DNA of 7,469 nt, from positions 1-7,469 of the forward strand of contig CAKPJL010000035.1 of NCBI GenBank assembly GCA_934162655.1, read 5' to 3'. The position numbers and the translations under genes were made by a program. The stretch comes from an uncultured Clostridia bacterium. GTDB lineage: Bacteria; Bacillota; Clostridia; TANB77; CAG-465. This document shows, piece by piece, positions 1-7,414 of this stretch; the first letter of the stretch is position 1; every line of letters starts with the position of its first letter. The notes under the pieces are model-generated. The model ran no database searches. It was not told the origin of the DNA and saw only the letters and a list, made by a program, of their open reading frames with translations.

Positions 1-2756
1 ATATTGGCTTCTTTAATCCTTTTATGAATTCTCATAAATTTTATATCATTTTCATATTTTAAGATTAACATCTCATCTTTACTATTTCTTTGTTTTATTC
101 TTTCTCTTAATTTCTCTAATTCTAATATGTTATTTTGCATTTCTTCAGATGTTAATTCTTCAATGTTTTTCTTACTAAATATTCTTTTTAGTTCTTCATA
201 TAATGATATAAATTCCAGATCTTTTTTATCAAAATTTCTTTCAAGTTCAACTCTTGTTCTTTCAAGATTTTCTCTAAATTTATCTGCAATAACTAATTCT
301 GATTCTGATATTTTTCTAAAATTGAAGTCAATTTTATCTAAGGCCATATTTAATAAACCAGTTATGCTTTCACTATTATTGATATTTTCTGTTAAATTCA
401 AAATGTTAATTCTGTTACTTACTTCACTTAATAATCTTGAAACTTTACTTATATCAATTTTATCTGTTAAGTCTTCATATCCATACATCTTAATTAAGTT
501 ATATAATATTTTGTAATTTTCTAAAGATTTTCTAATATCATATAATTCTTGCTTTGGTAATTCATTTATTTGTCTTGTAAAATTCTCTAGATTTTCAGTA
601 TCAAACATGAATAATTTATTTTTTAATTCTGTGATATCTTTTTCTATTTCATCCTTATCTTTGAAGATATTTGCATAGTTAGCAAATTCATCTCCTAATT
701 CACTTTGCAATTCTTCAAAGTATGCTTTATTTGTTTTATCAAACTCTGCTCTAATATCTGCAAAGTCAACAACATATCCATATCTGTAATCTTTATATGG
801 TCTATTTACTCTAGTTAATGTTTGTAATAAATTATGTGCTTTTATAACTCTTCCTAAATATATCTTTTTTAATCTAGGTGCATCAAATCCGGTTAAAAGC
901 ATATTATAAACTACCAATATATCTATTTTCCCCTTTTTAAAGTCATCTTGTTCAGTTCTTCTTGTTTCCTTATCATCTTCATCATGAAGGATTAATGCTG
1001 ATGCTATATTTTCGTAGTTGTTAAGCTCTTCAAAAACTGCTCTTGCTTGTTTTGATGAATCACAAACTACCATTGCTCCAATAGAATTATCATTTAATCT
1101 AATTTTAGTTTTATTAAAATCATTTGCAATATATTCTACTAATGCTGATACATATTTATGATGAGAGTAAATATCCTCTTTTTTTGCTATGCCTTTAATT
1201 GCTTCTACTTCTTTTAATGCTTGATCTAAATATGACCTATATGATGTTTCAATTCCTTCTCTTATTAATTTTAAAGTATATCCATCAGCTATTGAGCGAT
1301 TATAATAGTATTTATGTATATAATCTCCAAATACATCTTTTGAACTATATCCATTTCCTATTAAAGGAGTACCTGTTAATGCTATCATAATTGCTTTTCT
1401 ATCTGATGCCATTAAATTTGCTAAGAATGAACCTTTTGGGTTATAACTTCTATGTGCTTCATCCATAAAATAAATTCTTTGAACATCAACATTATAATCA
1501 GCAGGTTTAACAATAGATTCCTCTGAAAATTTTTGTATATTTATAACTGTTACTGTTAATTCACCTGTTGTTCCAACTTCTCCAATTGTTTGTATATTTT
1601 TAATAAATTCTTCTTTTGAATTTACTTTTTCCACTTTTAGTCCTCTTGCTGTGAATTCTTTTGAAGCCTGATCTAATAAATCTAATCTATCAACAATAAA
1701 ATAAAATTTAGCAATTTTACCTTGCTTTGCAAAATAATCAGTTAAATATTTTACATTAAAGTATGTTAATGCTGTTTTTCCACTTCCTTGTGTATGCCAG
1801 ATAATCCCTTTATTTATACCTTGTTCTAGTTTGTTTTCTATAGCAAGAGTAGCAAATAGTTGAGGATATCTCATTATATGTTTTTGGATTTGTATAATTC
1901 CGTTTTTATCTAATTTCTCTACATATGCAATTCCATATTTTAACATTTTTAAGAATCTTTCTTTTGTGAATAATGATGTTATTATTCTATTAGTTGGAGT
2001 ATTTATATCTAAATTAGTATTATATTCTGCTGTTCCTTTAAGTGTAACATAGTTTGTATCAATTAAAATCTTCTCTTCTTCAGTTTGGTTAATCGGTTTA
2101 ATATAATTTATTATACCTACCTCTTCTTCTCGAAAGCAATTAAAGAATACATTACTATAGCTACTTGTACCATAAAAAGCACCTTGTATTGGAACAATAG
2201 ATTCTTCATCGTATTCATCATTGTTAGAAAATACAAGTAATTGTGTAAGATTTACAAACTTTTTAAATTTAGGATTACTAAATCTCGTATTTATTCTATT
2301 TCTTTCTGCAAGTATTCCTTCTCTATTATTAGGCTTTTTAACCTCAATAAAAGATAATGGAATTCCATTTATTAGCGGAATAATATCTGGTCTAAATTCA
2401 TCTTCACCATTTTTATATGTAAGTTCTGTAACTACATTAAAAGTATTATTATCTATGTCTTCAAAATCAATAAATTTTATTCCATTAAATCCATTTATAA
2501 GAATGTTGTAAAATGCTTTTCCTAAATCGTCATTTGCCAATTGTATCTCTAGTTCTGCTATTATTTTATCTGTTTCTTCTATAGAAAAATTTTTCTTGTT
2601 TATTTTATTTATGCTCTCACAAAATACATTTCTAAAAATATTAGTATTTTCATGTATATATTGTTTTATTTCTTTTAAAGATAAGTATTTGTACCCTAGC
2701 CTTGTCAAATGAACAAGTGCTGGAATTTTTACCCTTGTATTTTCAGTGTGTTCCAT
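1..2756 (-). CDS. hsdR: Type I restriction enzyme R subunit (HsdR), N-terminal 918 residues, runs off left edge
   Basis: This is the ATP-dependent translocase and endonuclease subunit of a type I restriction-modification complex, which cuts DNA lacking the host methylation mark. The translation is open without a stop from ATG at 2756 to the window edge. Visible motifs in order are the PD-(D/E)xK nuclease (RPD with D124, then E138-V-K140), Walker A TQGSGKT (322-328), DEAH box (432-435), TGTP motif III (461-464), TGFD motif V (622-625) and QTLTRVNR motif VI (645-652). A long Lys/Glu-rich helical region follows, typical of the HsdR C-terminal part that contacts the methylase. Full-length HsdR is usually about 950-1100 residues, so only the tail is missing, cut by the window and not by mutation. 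The start is supported by a G-rich Shine-Dalgarno 7 nt upstream and the conserved HsdR-like opening residues. It has its own promoter and is separated from the upstream pair by a terminator. hsdM and hsdS are not in the window. Confidence 0.96.
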   Translation of the reverse strand, partial: MEHTENTRVKIPALVHLTRLGYKYLSLKEIKQYIHENTNIFRNVFCESINKINKKNFSIEETDKIIAELEIQLANDDLGKAFYNILINGFNGIKFIDFEDIDNNTFNVVTELTYKNGEDEFRPDIIPLINGIPLSFIEVKKPNNREGILAERNRINTRFSNPKFKKFVNLTQLLVFSNNDEYDEESIVPIQGAFYGTSSYSNVFFNCFREEEVGIINYIKPINQTEEEKILIDTNYVTLKGTAEYNTNLDINTPTNRIITSLFTKERFLKMLKYGIAYVEKLDKNGIIQIQKHIMRYPQLFATLAIENKLEQGINKGIIWHTQGSGKTALTYFNVKYLTDYFAKQGKIAKFYFIVDRLDLLDQASKEFTARGLKVEKVNSKEEFIKNIQTIGEVGTTGELTVTVINIQKFSEESIVKPADYNVDVQRIYFMDEAHRSYNPKGSFLANLMASDRKAIMIALTGTPLIGNGYSSKDVFGDYIHKYYYNRSIADGYTLKLIREGIETSYRSYLDQALKEVEAIKGIAKKEDIYSHHKYVSALVEYIANDFNKTKIRLNDNSIGAMVVCDSSKQARAVFEELNNYENIASALILHDEDDKETRRTEQDDFKKGKIDILVVYNMLLTGFDAPRLKKIYLGRVIKAHNLLQTLTRVNRPYKDYRYGYVVDFADIRAEFDKTNKAYFEELQSELGDEFANYANIFKDKDEIEKDITELKNKLFMFDTENLENFTRQINELPKQELYDIRKSLENYKILYNLIKMYGYEDLTDKIDISKVSRLLSEVSNRINILNLTENINNSESITGLLNMALDKIDFNFRKISESELVIADKFRENLERTRVELERNFDKKDLEFISLYEELKRIFSKKNIEELTSEEMQNNILELEKLRERIKQRNSKDEMLILKYENDIKFMRIHKRIKEAN

Positions 2757-2763
2757 TATATTT

Positions 2764-2768
2764 CCCCC
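2764..2768 (-). promoter_or_regulatory. Ribosome binding site of hsdR
   Basis: On the minus strand GGGGG lies 7 nt before ATG 2756 (GGGGG-AAATATA-ATG). It is an off-consensus Shine-Dalgarno in which one G would pair with U of the anti-SD. An ATG at 2773 overlaps this region but is out of frame and meets TAA after five codons, so 2756 is preferred. Confidence 0.7.
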
Positions 2769-2789
2769 AACATATAATTATTCGATATT

Positions 2790-2818
2790 ATTCTATCATA
2801 AAACACATTTTTAAACAA
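2790..2818 (-). promoter_or_regulatory. Probable sigma-A promoter of hsdR
   Basis: On the minus strand a -35-like TTGTTT (2813-2818) is followed after exactly 17 bp by TAGAAT (2790-2795). The -10 is preceded by TGA, giving an extended -10 (TG-A-TAGAAT). The -10 ends 33 nt before the hsdR ATG, leaving a leader of about 25 nt. The -35 overlaps the T-rich tail of the terminator of the upstream gene pair, so hsdR appears to be transcribed independently. Confidence 0.6.
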
Positions 2819-2844
2819 CAAAAATAGAAGTATTTCTACTTCTA
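2813..2844 (-). terminator. Intrinsic terminator after the kinase-helicase / PLD-like gene pair
   Basis: On the minus strand TAGAAGTA (2844-2837) pairs perfectly with TACTTCTA (2832-2825) around a GAAA tetraloop (2836-2833), an 8-bp stem. TTTTT (2824-2820) and then TTGTTT follow. The hairpin begins 19 nt past the stop of the PLD-like gene at 2864. The stem is AT-rich, so termination may be incomplete, but the shape is canonical. No comparable T run follows the hairpin in the plus direction. Confidence 0.8.
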
Positions 2845-2863
2845 CTCTTAATATTATTTTCTT

Positions 2864-4168
2864 TCAAATATTTTCAAAATCTTTTTTTATAATATTTATT
2901 ATATCCTCTTTGTAAACAATACTATTAATTTCATTTTTTATTTTAAGATTAGGTATATCAGATTTAATATTTATATATTTATAATTAGTGTACAACATAT
3001 AAAGTGAATCAAATATAATAACTCTTTCATTAATATAATTATTAGTATTCACTACTATTAATCCTTTTAATTCCAAAGCTTTTATTTCCTTTTCTATATA
3101 TTTTTTAGTACCGTTTTTTCCTAATTGTACAATTATTTTATGTCCATTATTTAATAAATCTATAATTTTACCCTTTATATTATCAATTTCAACAAATTCG
3201 TTAAAGCTATCTGTTTTTATATATATATTTCCTTTGCATTTATCTAGTCCTCCTAAAATAAATTCGATATATTCATCTTCTAATAATTCTCTATTAGAAT
3301 AATACATTTTGTTAAATTCATTTTCATCTTTAATTCTAGCATTTTCTATCATTGACATTTTATTTTTATTTAGTTCTTCCCTGTATTCATTTAGATTATC
3401 TGCTGTTACTCTTTTTCCTTCTATTTGCTTTATATCTAAAATCATTGGCTTATTTTTATATTCATTCGCTAAAGCCTCAATATATTCTCCTTCATTATCA
3501 ATTTTATTTTTAAAACTAAAATCTATTTGTCCATTATTTTCAAAAATATATACATCTTTATATCTATATAGAATTGTTTTACTTTGTATTTCTTTTATAT
3601 CATATAACTCATAAATAGAGGCATTTTTAAATCCATCAAGTTCTTCTTCTTGATATTTCTTATATAAATCATCTATATCTGCAAATTTTTCATTTAAAAA
3701 ATCATTATCAACTTTTATTAATTCTTTAAGCAAATTGCCATTTGTTCCTTTTTGAACATTTTCATCTATTTCTACTTTGCCATTAATTCCATCTATATAT
3801 ATAGTAAATTTATCTTCTGTTATCTCCATCATTTTTAAAGTATTTAATAATTTTTTTCCTTGAACAGATATAACGGGGTTATTTCCTATTAAATAAACAT
3901 AATCTCTCGCATACATTTCAGCTAAAATATTCCTTACTACATATTCTTCCAAGCCTAAAATTCCACTTATTTGTTTTATATTATTAATATTTTCAAATAA
4001 TAATCTTAATATAACTTCATAACTATATGGAACTTCTTTATCTTCTCTTCTTAAAATCTTTATATTTATTTTATATACCGGATATCCTATTTTTATTTTT
4101 TTTAAGTAATTATAGTTATTATTTTTAGGTGGTAGCATATCTGCTATCTTTTCAAGTTCCTTATTCAT
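2864..4168 (-). CDS. mkoB: MkoB-like protein: winged-helix N-terminus plus degenerate PLD-type C-terminal fold
   Basis: Second gene of a Mokosh type I-like pair; the family partner is a predicted PLD nuclease. ATG 4168 is chosen (434 aa) because a GGAGGTGA Shine-Dalgarno lies just upstream. A GTG at 4174 would add two residues but overlaps that site. Residue numbers here count from the GTG (subtract 2 for the ATG). Residues about 51-112 look like a winged helix-turn-helix (helix, IKQISGILGLEEYVVRNIL, helix, then a YVYLIG...VISV wing). Residues about 195-250 look beta-rich. Residues about 300-400 follow PLD order: strand NIYIKTD, helix, strand KIIVQLG, helix, strand LIVVNT, then N382-x-R384-x4-D389 with SLYMLYTN after it. 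The spacing matches HxKx4D, but His and Lys are replaced by Asn and Arg, and the only histidine in the protein is H345. No signal peptide or membrane segment is seen, so it is presumably cytosolic. The family call rests mainly on gene context and fold pattern. Nuclease activity is uncertain. Confidence 0.72.
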   Translation of the reverse strand: MNKELEKIADMLPPKNNNYNYLKKIKIGYPVYKINIKILRREDKEVPYSYEVILRLLFENINNIKQISGILGLEEYVVRNILAEMYARDYVYLIGNNPVISVQGKKLLNTLKMMEITEDKFTIYIDGINGKVEIDENVQKGTNGNLLKELIKVDNDFLNEKFADIDDLYKKYQEEELDGFKNASIYELYDIKEIQSKTILYRYKDVYIFENNGQIDFSFKNKIDNEGEYIEALANEYKNKPMILDIKQIEGKRVTADNLNEYREELNKNKMSMIENARIKDENEFNKMYYSNRELLEDEYIEFILGGLDKCKGNIYIKTDSFNEFVEIDNIKGKIIDLLNNGHKIIVQLGKNGTKKYIEKEIKALELKGLIVVNTNNYINERVIIFDSLYMLYTNYKYINIKSDIPNLKIKNEINSIVYKEDIINIIKKDFENI

Positions 4169-4170
4169 GT

Positions 4171-4178
4171 TCACCTCC
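4171..4178 (-). promoter_or_regulatory. Shine-Dalgarno of mkoB-like gene containing the stop codon of mkoA-like gene
   Basis: The minus strand reads GGAGGTGA-AC-ATG. GGAGGTGA is a full match to the anti-Shine-Dalgarno, and its TGA (4173-4171) is the stop codon of the kinase-helicase gene. The ATG of the next gene (4168) lies 2 nt after the stop and 5 nt after GGAGG. This fixes the downstream start and implies translational coupling of the two proteins. Confidence 0.9.
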
Positions 4179-7100
4179 GAATATTAGTATATCTTATTTC
4201 ACACTTTTCTTTATTTGTATTTATATACTTTATAACATCCAAATACTTATTATCTTCCTTTACAACATTTTGTATAAAGTTAGAACTTCCAACCATTATT
4301 ATAATCTTCTTAGCTCGTGAAAATGCAACATTTAATCTTTCTTTTGATTTTGTAAATCCCATTTCACCTTTTAAATTATTCCTTACTATACTATATATTA
4401 TTATATCTTTTTCACTTCCTTGAAAAGCATCAACAGAATTTACCTCTATATTATTTATGTCTATGTTGTTGAACCTTATTTTCCTTAACTCTTTCTTTAA
4501 TAACTTTTTTTGTCCACTATAAGGTGTGATTATTCCGATGGTATATTTTTTAATTTTCTCATCCTTATCTAGTTGTATAAGTTCCTCTTTAATTGTACAT
4601 GCTTCTGAAAAATTTTCATATGATTTTGTTTCATTAATTTTTTCATAGTTATTTTCTATTTTATCAGTAGATATCCATACTATATTCTTGCCTTCAAACC
4701 TATCTAGGTTATGATTTTCCTTTTCTTCTTTTGTTCCGTTAAGTATATCATTATTATAAAATAATTTGCTAACCATTGTTCCTATTACTGGATTCATTCT
4801 ATATTGCTTAATCAATGTTTGCTTATTATTACTATCTAAAGATTCAAATAAAGTTGTAAAAAAGCTCTTATCTTGTTGCAATTCATCATTTCTAAAAATC
4901 TCTTCCATCTCAATTGATAGTTGGGGTGGTAGCTGGTTTTGATCCCCAACCATTATTATTTTTTTTGAACATTGCATTAAAGAAACCAATAATTCTGGTG
5001 TTGAAGCCTTTGCTGCCTCATCAATAATTACATATTCAAACAAACTGTCTGATATTATAGGATTTGATTTAAATCCTATACATGTTCCTGCTACAATATC
5101 ACAATTTTTTATATAGTTTACTTCCATATCATTTTGCTTATTTATATTTTTCATCCATTCACAATGAATTCTAAATAAATATATAACTTTTTCAAAATCT
5201 TTATCATTATGTTTTTTCTCAAAATCACTGATAAATTTATTATTTGTTTTTTTATTATTTATTCTTTTATCTATATAATCTATATACTTCAACATATCAC
5301 TATAATTTATTTTTTTATTTGATAGATATTCATCTATAAATTTTATACTTTTTTCTTTTACTTGATTTATCCATATTGGAACACATTTATCAATAGAGTA
5401 TTTATCATATATTTCTTTTTCAATTTTAGATTCTTCACCTATTCTTACTATTTTATTGGTTATATCATCTTTGATTTTACTCAAAACGTTATCTACTGCT
5501 TTATTAGCTTGTGAAACAAGTAATATTTTGTTAACTGTACCACGTTCTTCTTTTAAAATTTGTCTAATTATTTCGGTAATTACAGATGTCTTTCCTGTAC
5601 CAGGTGGTCCCTGTATTAATGTTATTGAACTAGAACAGATTGCTTTTTTTACAGCTTCCCTTTGGAATGTATCTAAATCTTGATTATAATAATCTATATT
5701 AATATTTTTCATAAAATTATCTGGTTTAGATATTCCAGTTAATATTCTTCTAAGTTGATTATTTTTATCATCTTTTAAATTTTTTATTGCTCTTATTTGT
5801 TTCTTTACAGCAGATGACTTTTTTCTATAATCTTCAATTATTATTTTATCTTTTGGCAATGCTACCTTATTACGTTTTCTTTCTATAACAACATTTATAT
5901 CATCCTCATTTTCTTCTATTCGAATTAATCTTCCTATCCTTTTAACTTTATTATTCTCTTCGAAAATAAATTCTGTATTTTCATCAAAGATATCTTTTAA
6001 GTCATCTATTGAATATACGAATTTTTCATTTAATTTAAATATTATAGTATCATCTTCTACTTTTACATTATCGTAACTAAATCTTATCGCAGATCTTTTT
6101 ATGTTATCCAATTCTTGTTTTAATCCATCAAGCCATATACTAAAAACTTCAGCAAATACTCTATCATCAGATTCTTCTTTAGATTTTTCTTCAGAATAAT
6201 TAATTAATTTTATAGATAATTCCTTATTGTTAGATATTTTTTCCAAAAGCTTATCTGTATTGATATCAAATAAGAAATCTCCACTAATTTTTAAATACTT
6301 CGTTTTTAAAAACTCTCTAGTTGGTGGCTTTAAATTATTTATTTCTGTTACTAAGAACAATTGATTGTAGTTGTCATATTTACACTTTACTTCAATTGAC
6401 TCTCCTATAAATATATATTCTTTTTTATCTTTTTCAAAAAAGGCATAAGTTTCATAGAAATTTTCTGGTAATTGCTGATTCAAAATTTTCTTTATATCTG
6501 TTCTAAGCACAATATTTCTTCTTATCATTATATCTATAATTTGCTTTTCTATATGAATGGTATATAAGTTACTATTTTTAGCTTCAATGTCATATATTTT
6601 TTCTATTCCTTTAATTATCTTATCTATTTCCATACGTGAATTTGGATTAATTAAAATCATTTTTAATATTAAATCTTGTATTTCTACAGACATATCCTTA
6701 TTTTCACTTACTTGTCGATAAAATTCTTGTGCATCTTCTTTTGGTTCTTCATTTGAAAACAAGTAATACATAACTGCTCCTAATGAATATATATCACTTC
6801 TTTCATCTATGTTCTCTTTCTTTTCCTTTGCTTCTGGTGATTGATATCCTGAACTTCCAAAGCATCTCACAGTAGGAGAATATTCTGTTCTTATTTGGTC
6901 TTTAATCTTCGATATACCAAAATCTATTATTTTTACTCTATTTTCATCTAAGATCATTATATTTGTTGGTTTTATATCTCTATGAATAACATTTAATTTA
7001 TGAGCATTATCCACTGCTTTTACAATATTAAGAATTATTTCATATTTGTCATTATTTCGTAACTCTTTTGAAAGTTGTATTTGTTGTAAATTTATTCCAT

Positions 7101-7386
7101 CTATGAATTCTAATACTATGCAACCTATATTTTTGTCTTTTATAATAAAAGCTTCATATAATGTAACTATATCAGATATATTATTCAATTTTTTTAATGC
7201 ATCTATTTCTCTATTAAAAAATACTCCTGAATATTCTCCATTTATATTGTTTATCATCTTTATTGCAAAACATGCATTTGTTGTCTTATGTTCTACTTTT
7301 ATTACTTTGTTTCCTTCAGGAGATGTATATATTTCTTCTATTTCTTTATATGTTTCTTTAAATTCATCATAACTTATATAATTCAA
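4171..7386 (-). CDS. mkoA: MkoA-like Ser/Thr protein kinase - SF1 (COG1112/UPF1-DNA2-like) helicase fusion
   Basis: This 1071-residue fusion matches the architecture of the large subunit of the type I Mokosh anti-phage system. The kinase domain spans about 10-265: AIK lysine K43, HRDIKPTN (135-142, catalytic D137), DFG (155-157), SPE (183-185) and ERSDIYSLG with D198. These polar catalytic residues are intact, but the Gly-rich loop is atypical. Residues about 270-560 are an unassigned charged linker with beta-rich stretches. The helicase follows: Q-motif FQREA (Q575), Walker A GPPGTGKT (593-600), motif Ia VSQANKAVDNV (624-634), DEAA (789-792), GDQNQLPP (814-821), QYRM (861-864), VDAFQGSEKD (985-994) and NVAFSRAKK (1019-1027). 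No membrane segment is seen, so it is cytosolic. The start is TTG, because no ATG occurs in frame before the kinase core (first Met at 44) and an in-frame stop lies shortly upstream. The stop is 2 nt before the next gene. Substrates of the kinase and the nucleic acid of the helicase are not shown by the sequence. Confidence 0.88.
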   Translation of the reverse strand: MNYISYDEFKETYKEIEEIYTSPEGNKVIKVEHKTTNACFAIKMINNINGEYSGVFFNREIDALKKLNNISDIVTLYEAFIIKDKNIGCIVLEFIDGINLQQIQLSKELRNNDKYEIILNIVKAVDNAHKLNVIHRDIKPTNIMILDENRVKIIDFGISKIKDQIRTEYSPTVRCFGSSGYQSPEAKEKKENIDERSDIYSLGAVMYYLFSNEEPKEDAQEFYRQVSENKDMSVEIQDLILKMILINPNSRMEIDKIIKGIEKIYDIEAKNSNLYTIHIEKQIIDIMIRRNIVLRTDIKKILNQQLPENFYETYAFFEKDKKEYIFIGESIEVKCKYDNYNQLFLVTEINNLKPPTREFLKTKYLKISGDFLFDINTDKLLEKISNNKELSIKLINYSEEKSKEESDDRVFAEVFSIWLDGLKQELDNIKRSAIRFSYDNVKVEDDTIIFKLNEKFVYSIDDLKDIFDENTEFIFEENNKVKRIGRLIRIEENEDDINVVIERKRNKVALPKDKIIIEDYRKKSSAVKKQIRAIKNLKDDKNNQLRRILTGISKPDNFMKNINIDYYNQDLDTFQREAVKKAICSSSITLIQGPPGTGKTSVITEIIRQILKEERGTVNKILLVSQANKAVDNVLSKIKDDITNKIVRIGEESKIEKEIYDKYSIDKCVPIWINQVKEKSIKFIDEYLSNKKINYSDMLKYIDYIDKRINNKKTNNKFISDFEKKHNDKDFEKVIYLFRIHCEWMKNINKQNDMEVNYIKNCDIVAGTCIGFKSNPIISDSLFEYVIIDEAAKASTPELLVSLMQCSKKIIMVGDQNQLPPQLSIEMEEIFRNDELQQDKSFFTTLFESLDSNNKQTLIKQYRMNPVIGTMVSKLFYNNDILNGTKEEKENHNLDRFEGKNIVWISTDKIENNYEKINETKSYENFSEACTIKEELIQLDKDEKIKKYTIGIITPYSGQKKLLKKELRKIRFNNIDINNIEVNSVDAFQGSEKDIIIYSIVRNNLKGEMGFTKSKERLNVAFSRAKKIIIMVGSSNFIQNVVKEDNKYLDVIKYINTNKEKCEIRYTNIRR

Positions 7387-7396
7387 CTCTAGCTCA

Positions 7397-7402
7397 CTCC
7401 TT
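7397..7402 (-). promoter_or_regulatory. Ribosome binding site of mkoA-like gene, supporting a TTG start
   Basis: The minus strand reads AAGGAG, then 10 nt, then TTG (7386). The SD is strong but the spacing is slightly longer than ideal, and the initiator is the weakest of the common three. The frame is closed by TAA about 18 nt upstream of TTG, and no ATG or GTG lies between. TTG is therefore the only start that keeps the whole kinase domain. Confidence 0.75.
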
Positions 7403-7412
7403 ATTTATAAAT
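7403..7412 (-). repeat. 10-bp perfect palindrome in the mkoA leader
   Basis: ATTTATAAAT reads identically on both strands and lies between the candidate -10 and the Shine-Dalgarno of the kinase-helicase gene. The position would suit an operator. In DNA this AT-rich, a 10-bp palindrome can easily arise by chance. Confidence 0.25.
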
Positions 7413-7414
7413 GT

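Noticed and set aside
127..516. Plus-strand open frame of 129 codons, Ser/Leu/Ile-rich
   Set aside because: It lies antisense to HsdR. The composition is what results from reading Lys/Glu/Asn codons backwards, and no good Shine-Dalgarno is seen. The HsdR motifs on the other strand explain the DNA.
2221..2511. Plus-strand open frame of 96 codons that looks membrane-like
   Set aside because: It is antisense to the nuclease domain of HsdR. The hydrophobicity is a by-product of complementing AT-rich charged codons.
1..2756. Possible frameshift or pseudogene in hsdR
   Set aside because: Codon frame was checked near 2340, 1380, 720 and the left edge. All agree with one continuous frame and all expected motifs are in register.
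2774..2781. ATAATTAT palindrome in the hsdR leader
   Set aside because: It is only 8 bp in very AT-rich DNA, without extended symmetry. There is no support for an operator.
2757..2863. Small gene or RNA in the gap between the PLD-like gene and hsdR
   Set aside because: The gap is fully explained by a terminator, promoter and ribosome site. The only ATG frame there closes after five codons.
4169..4174. GTG at 4174 as the start of the PLD-like protein
   Set aside because: The GTG is part of the GGAGGTGA Shine-Dalgarno itself and has no ribosome site of its own. ATG at 4168 has ideal placement.
7046..7372. Plus-strand open frame of 108 codons opposite the kinase domain
   Set aside because: It is a shadow of the kinase frame, which carries the conserved catalytic motifs.
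4171..7386. BREX/Pgl kinase (PglW) or TerY-P kinase
   Set aside because: Those kinases are not fused to an SF1 UPF1/DNA2-type helicase, and no BREX methylase, PglZ, TerY or phosphatase is present in the window. Mokosh type I fits better.
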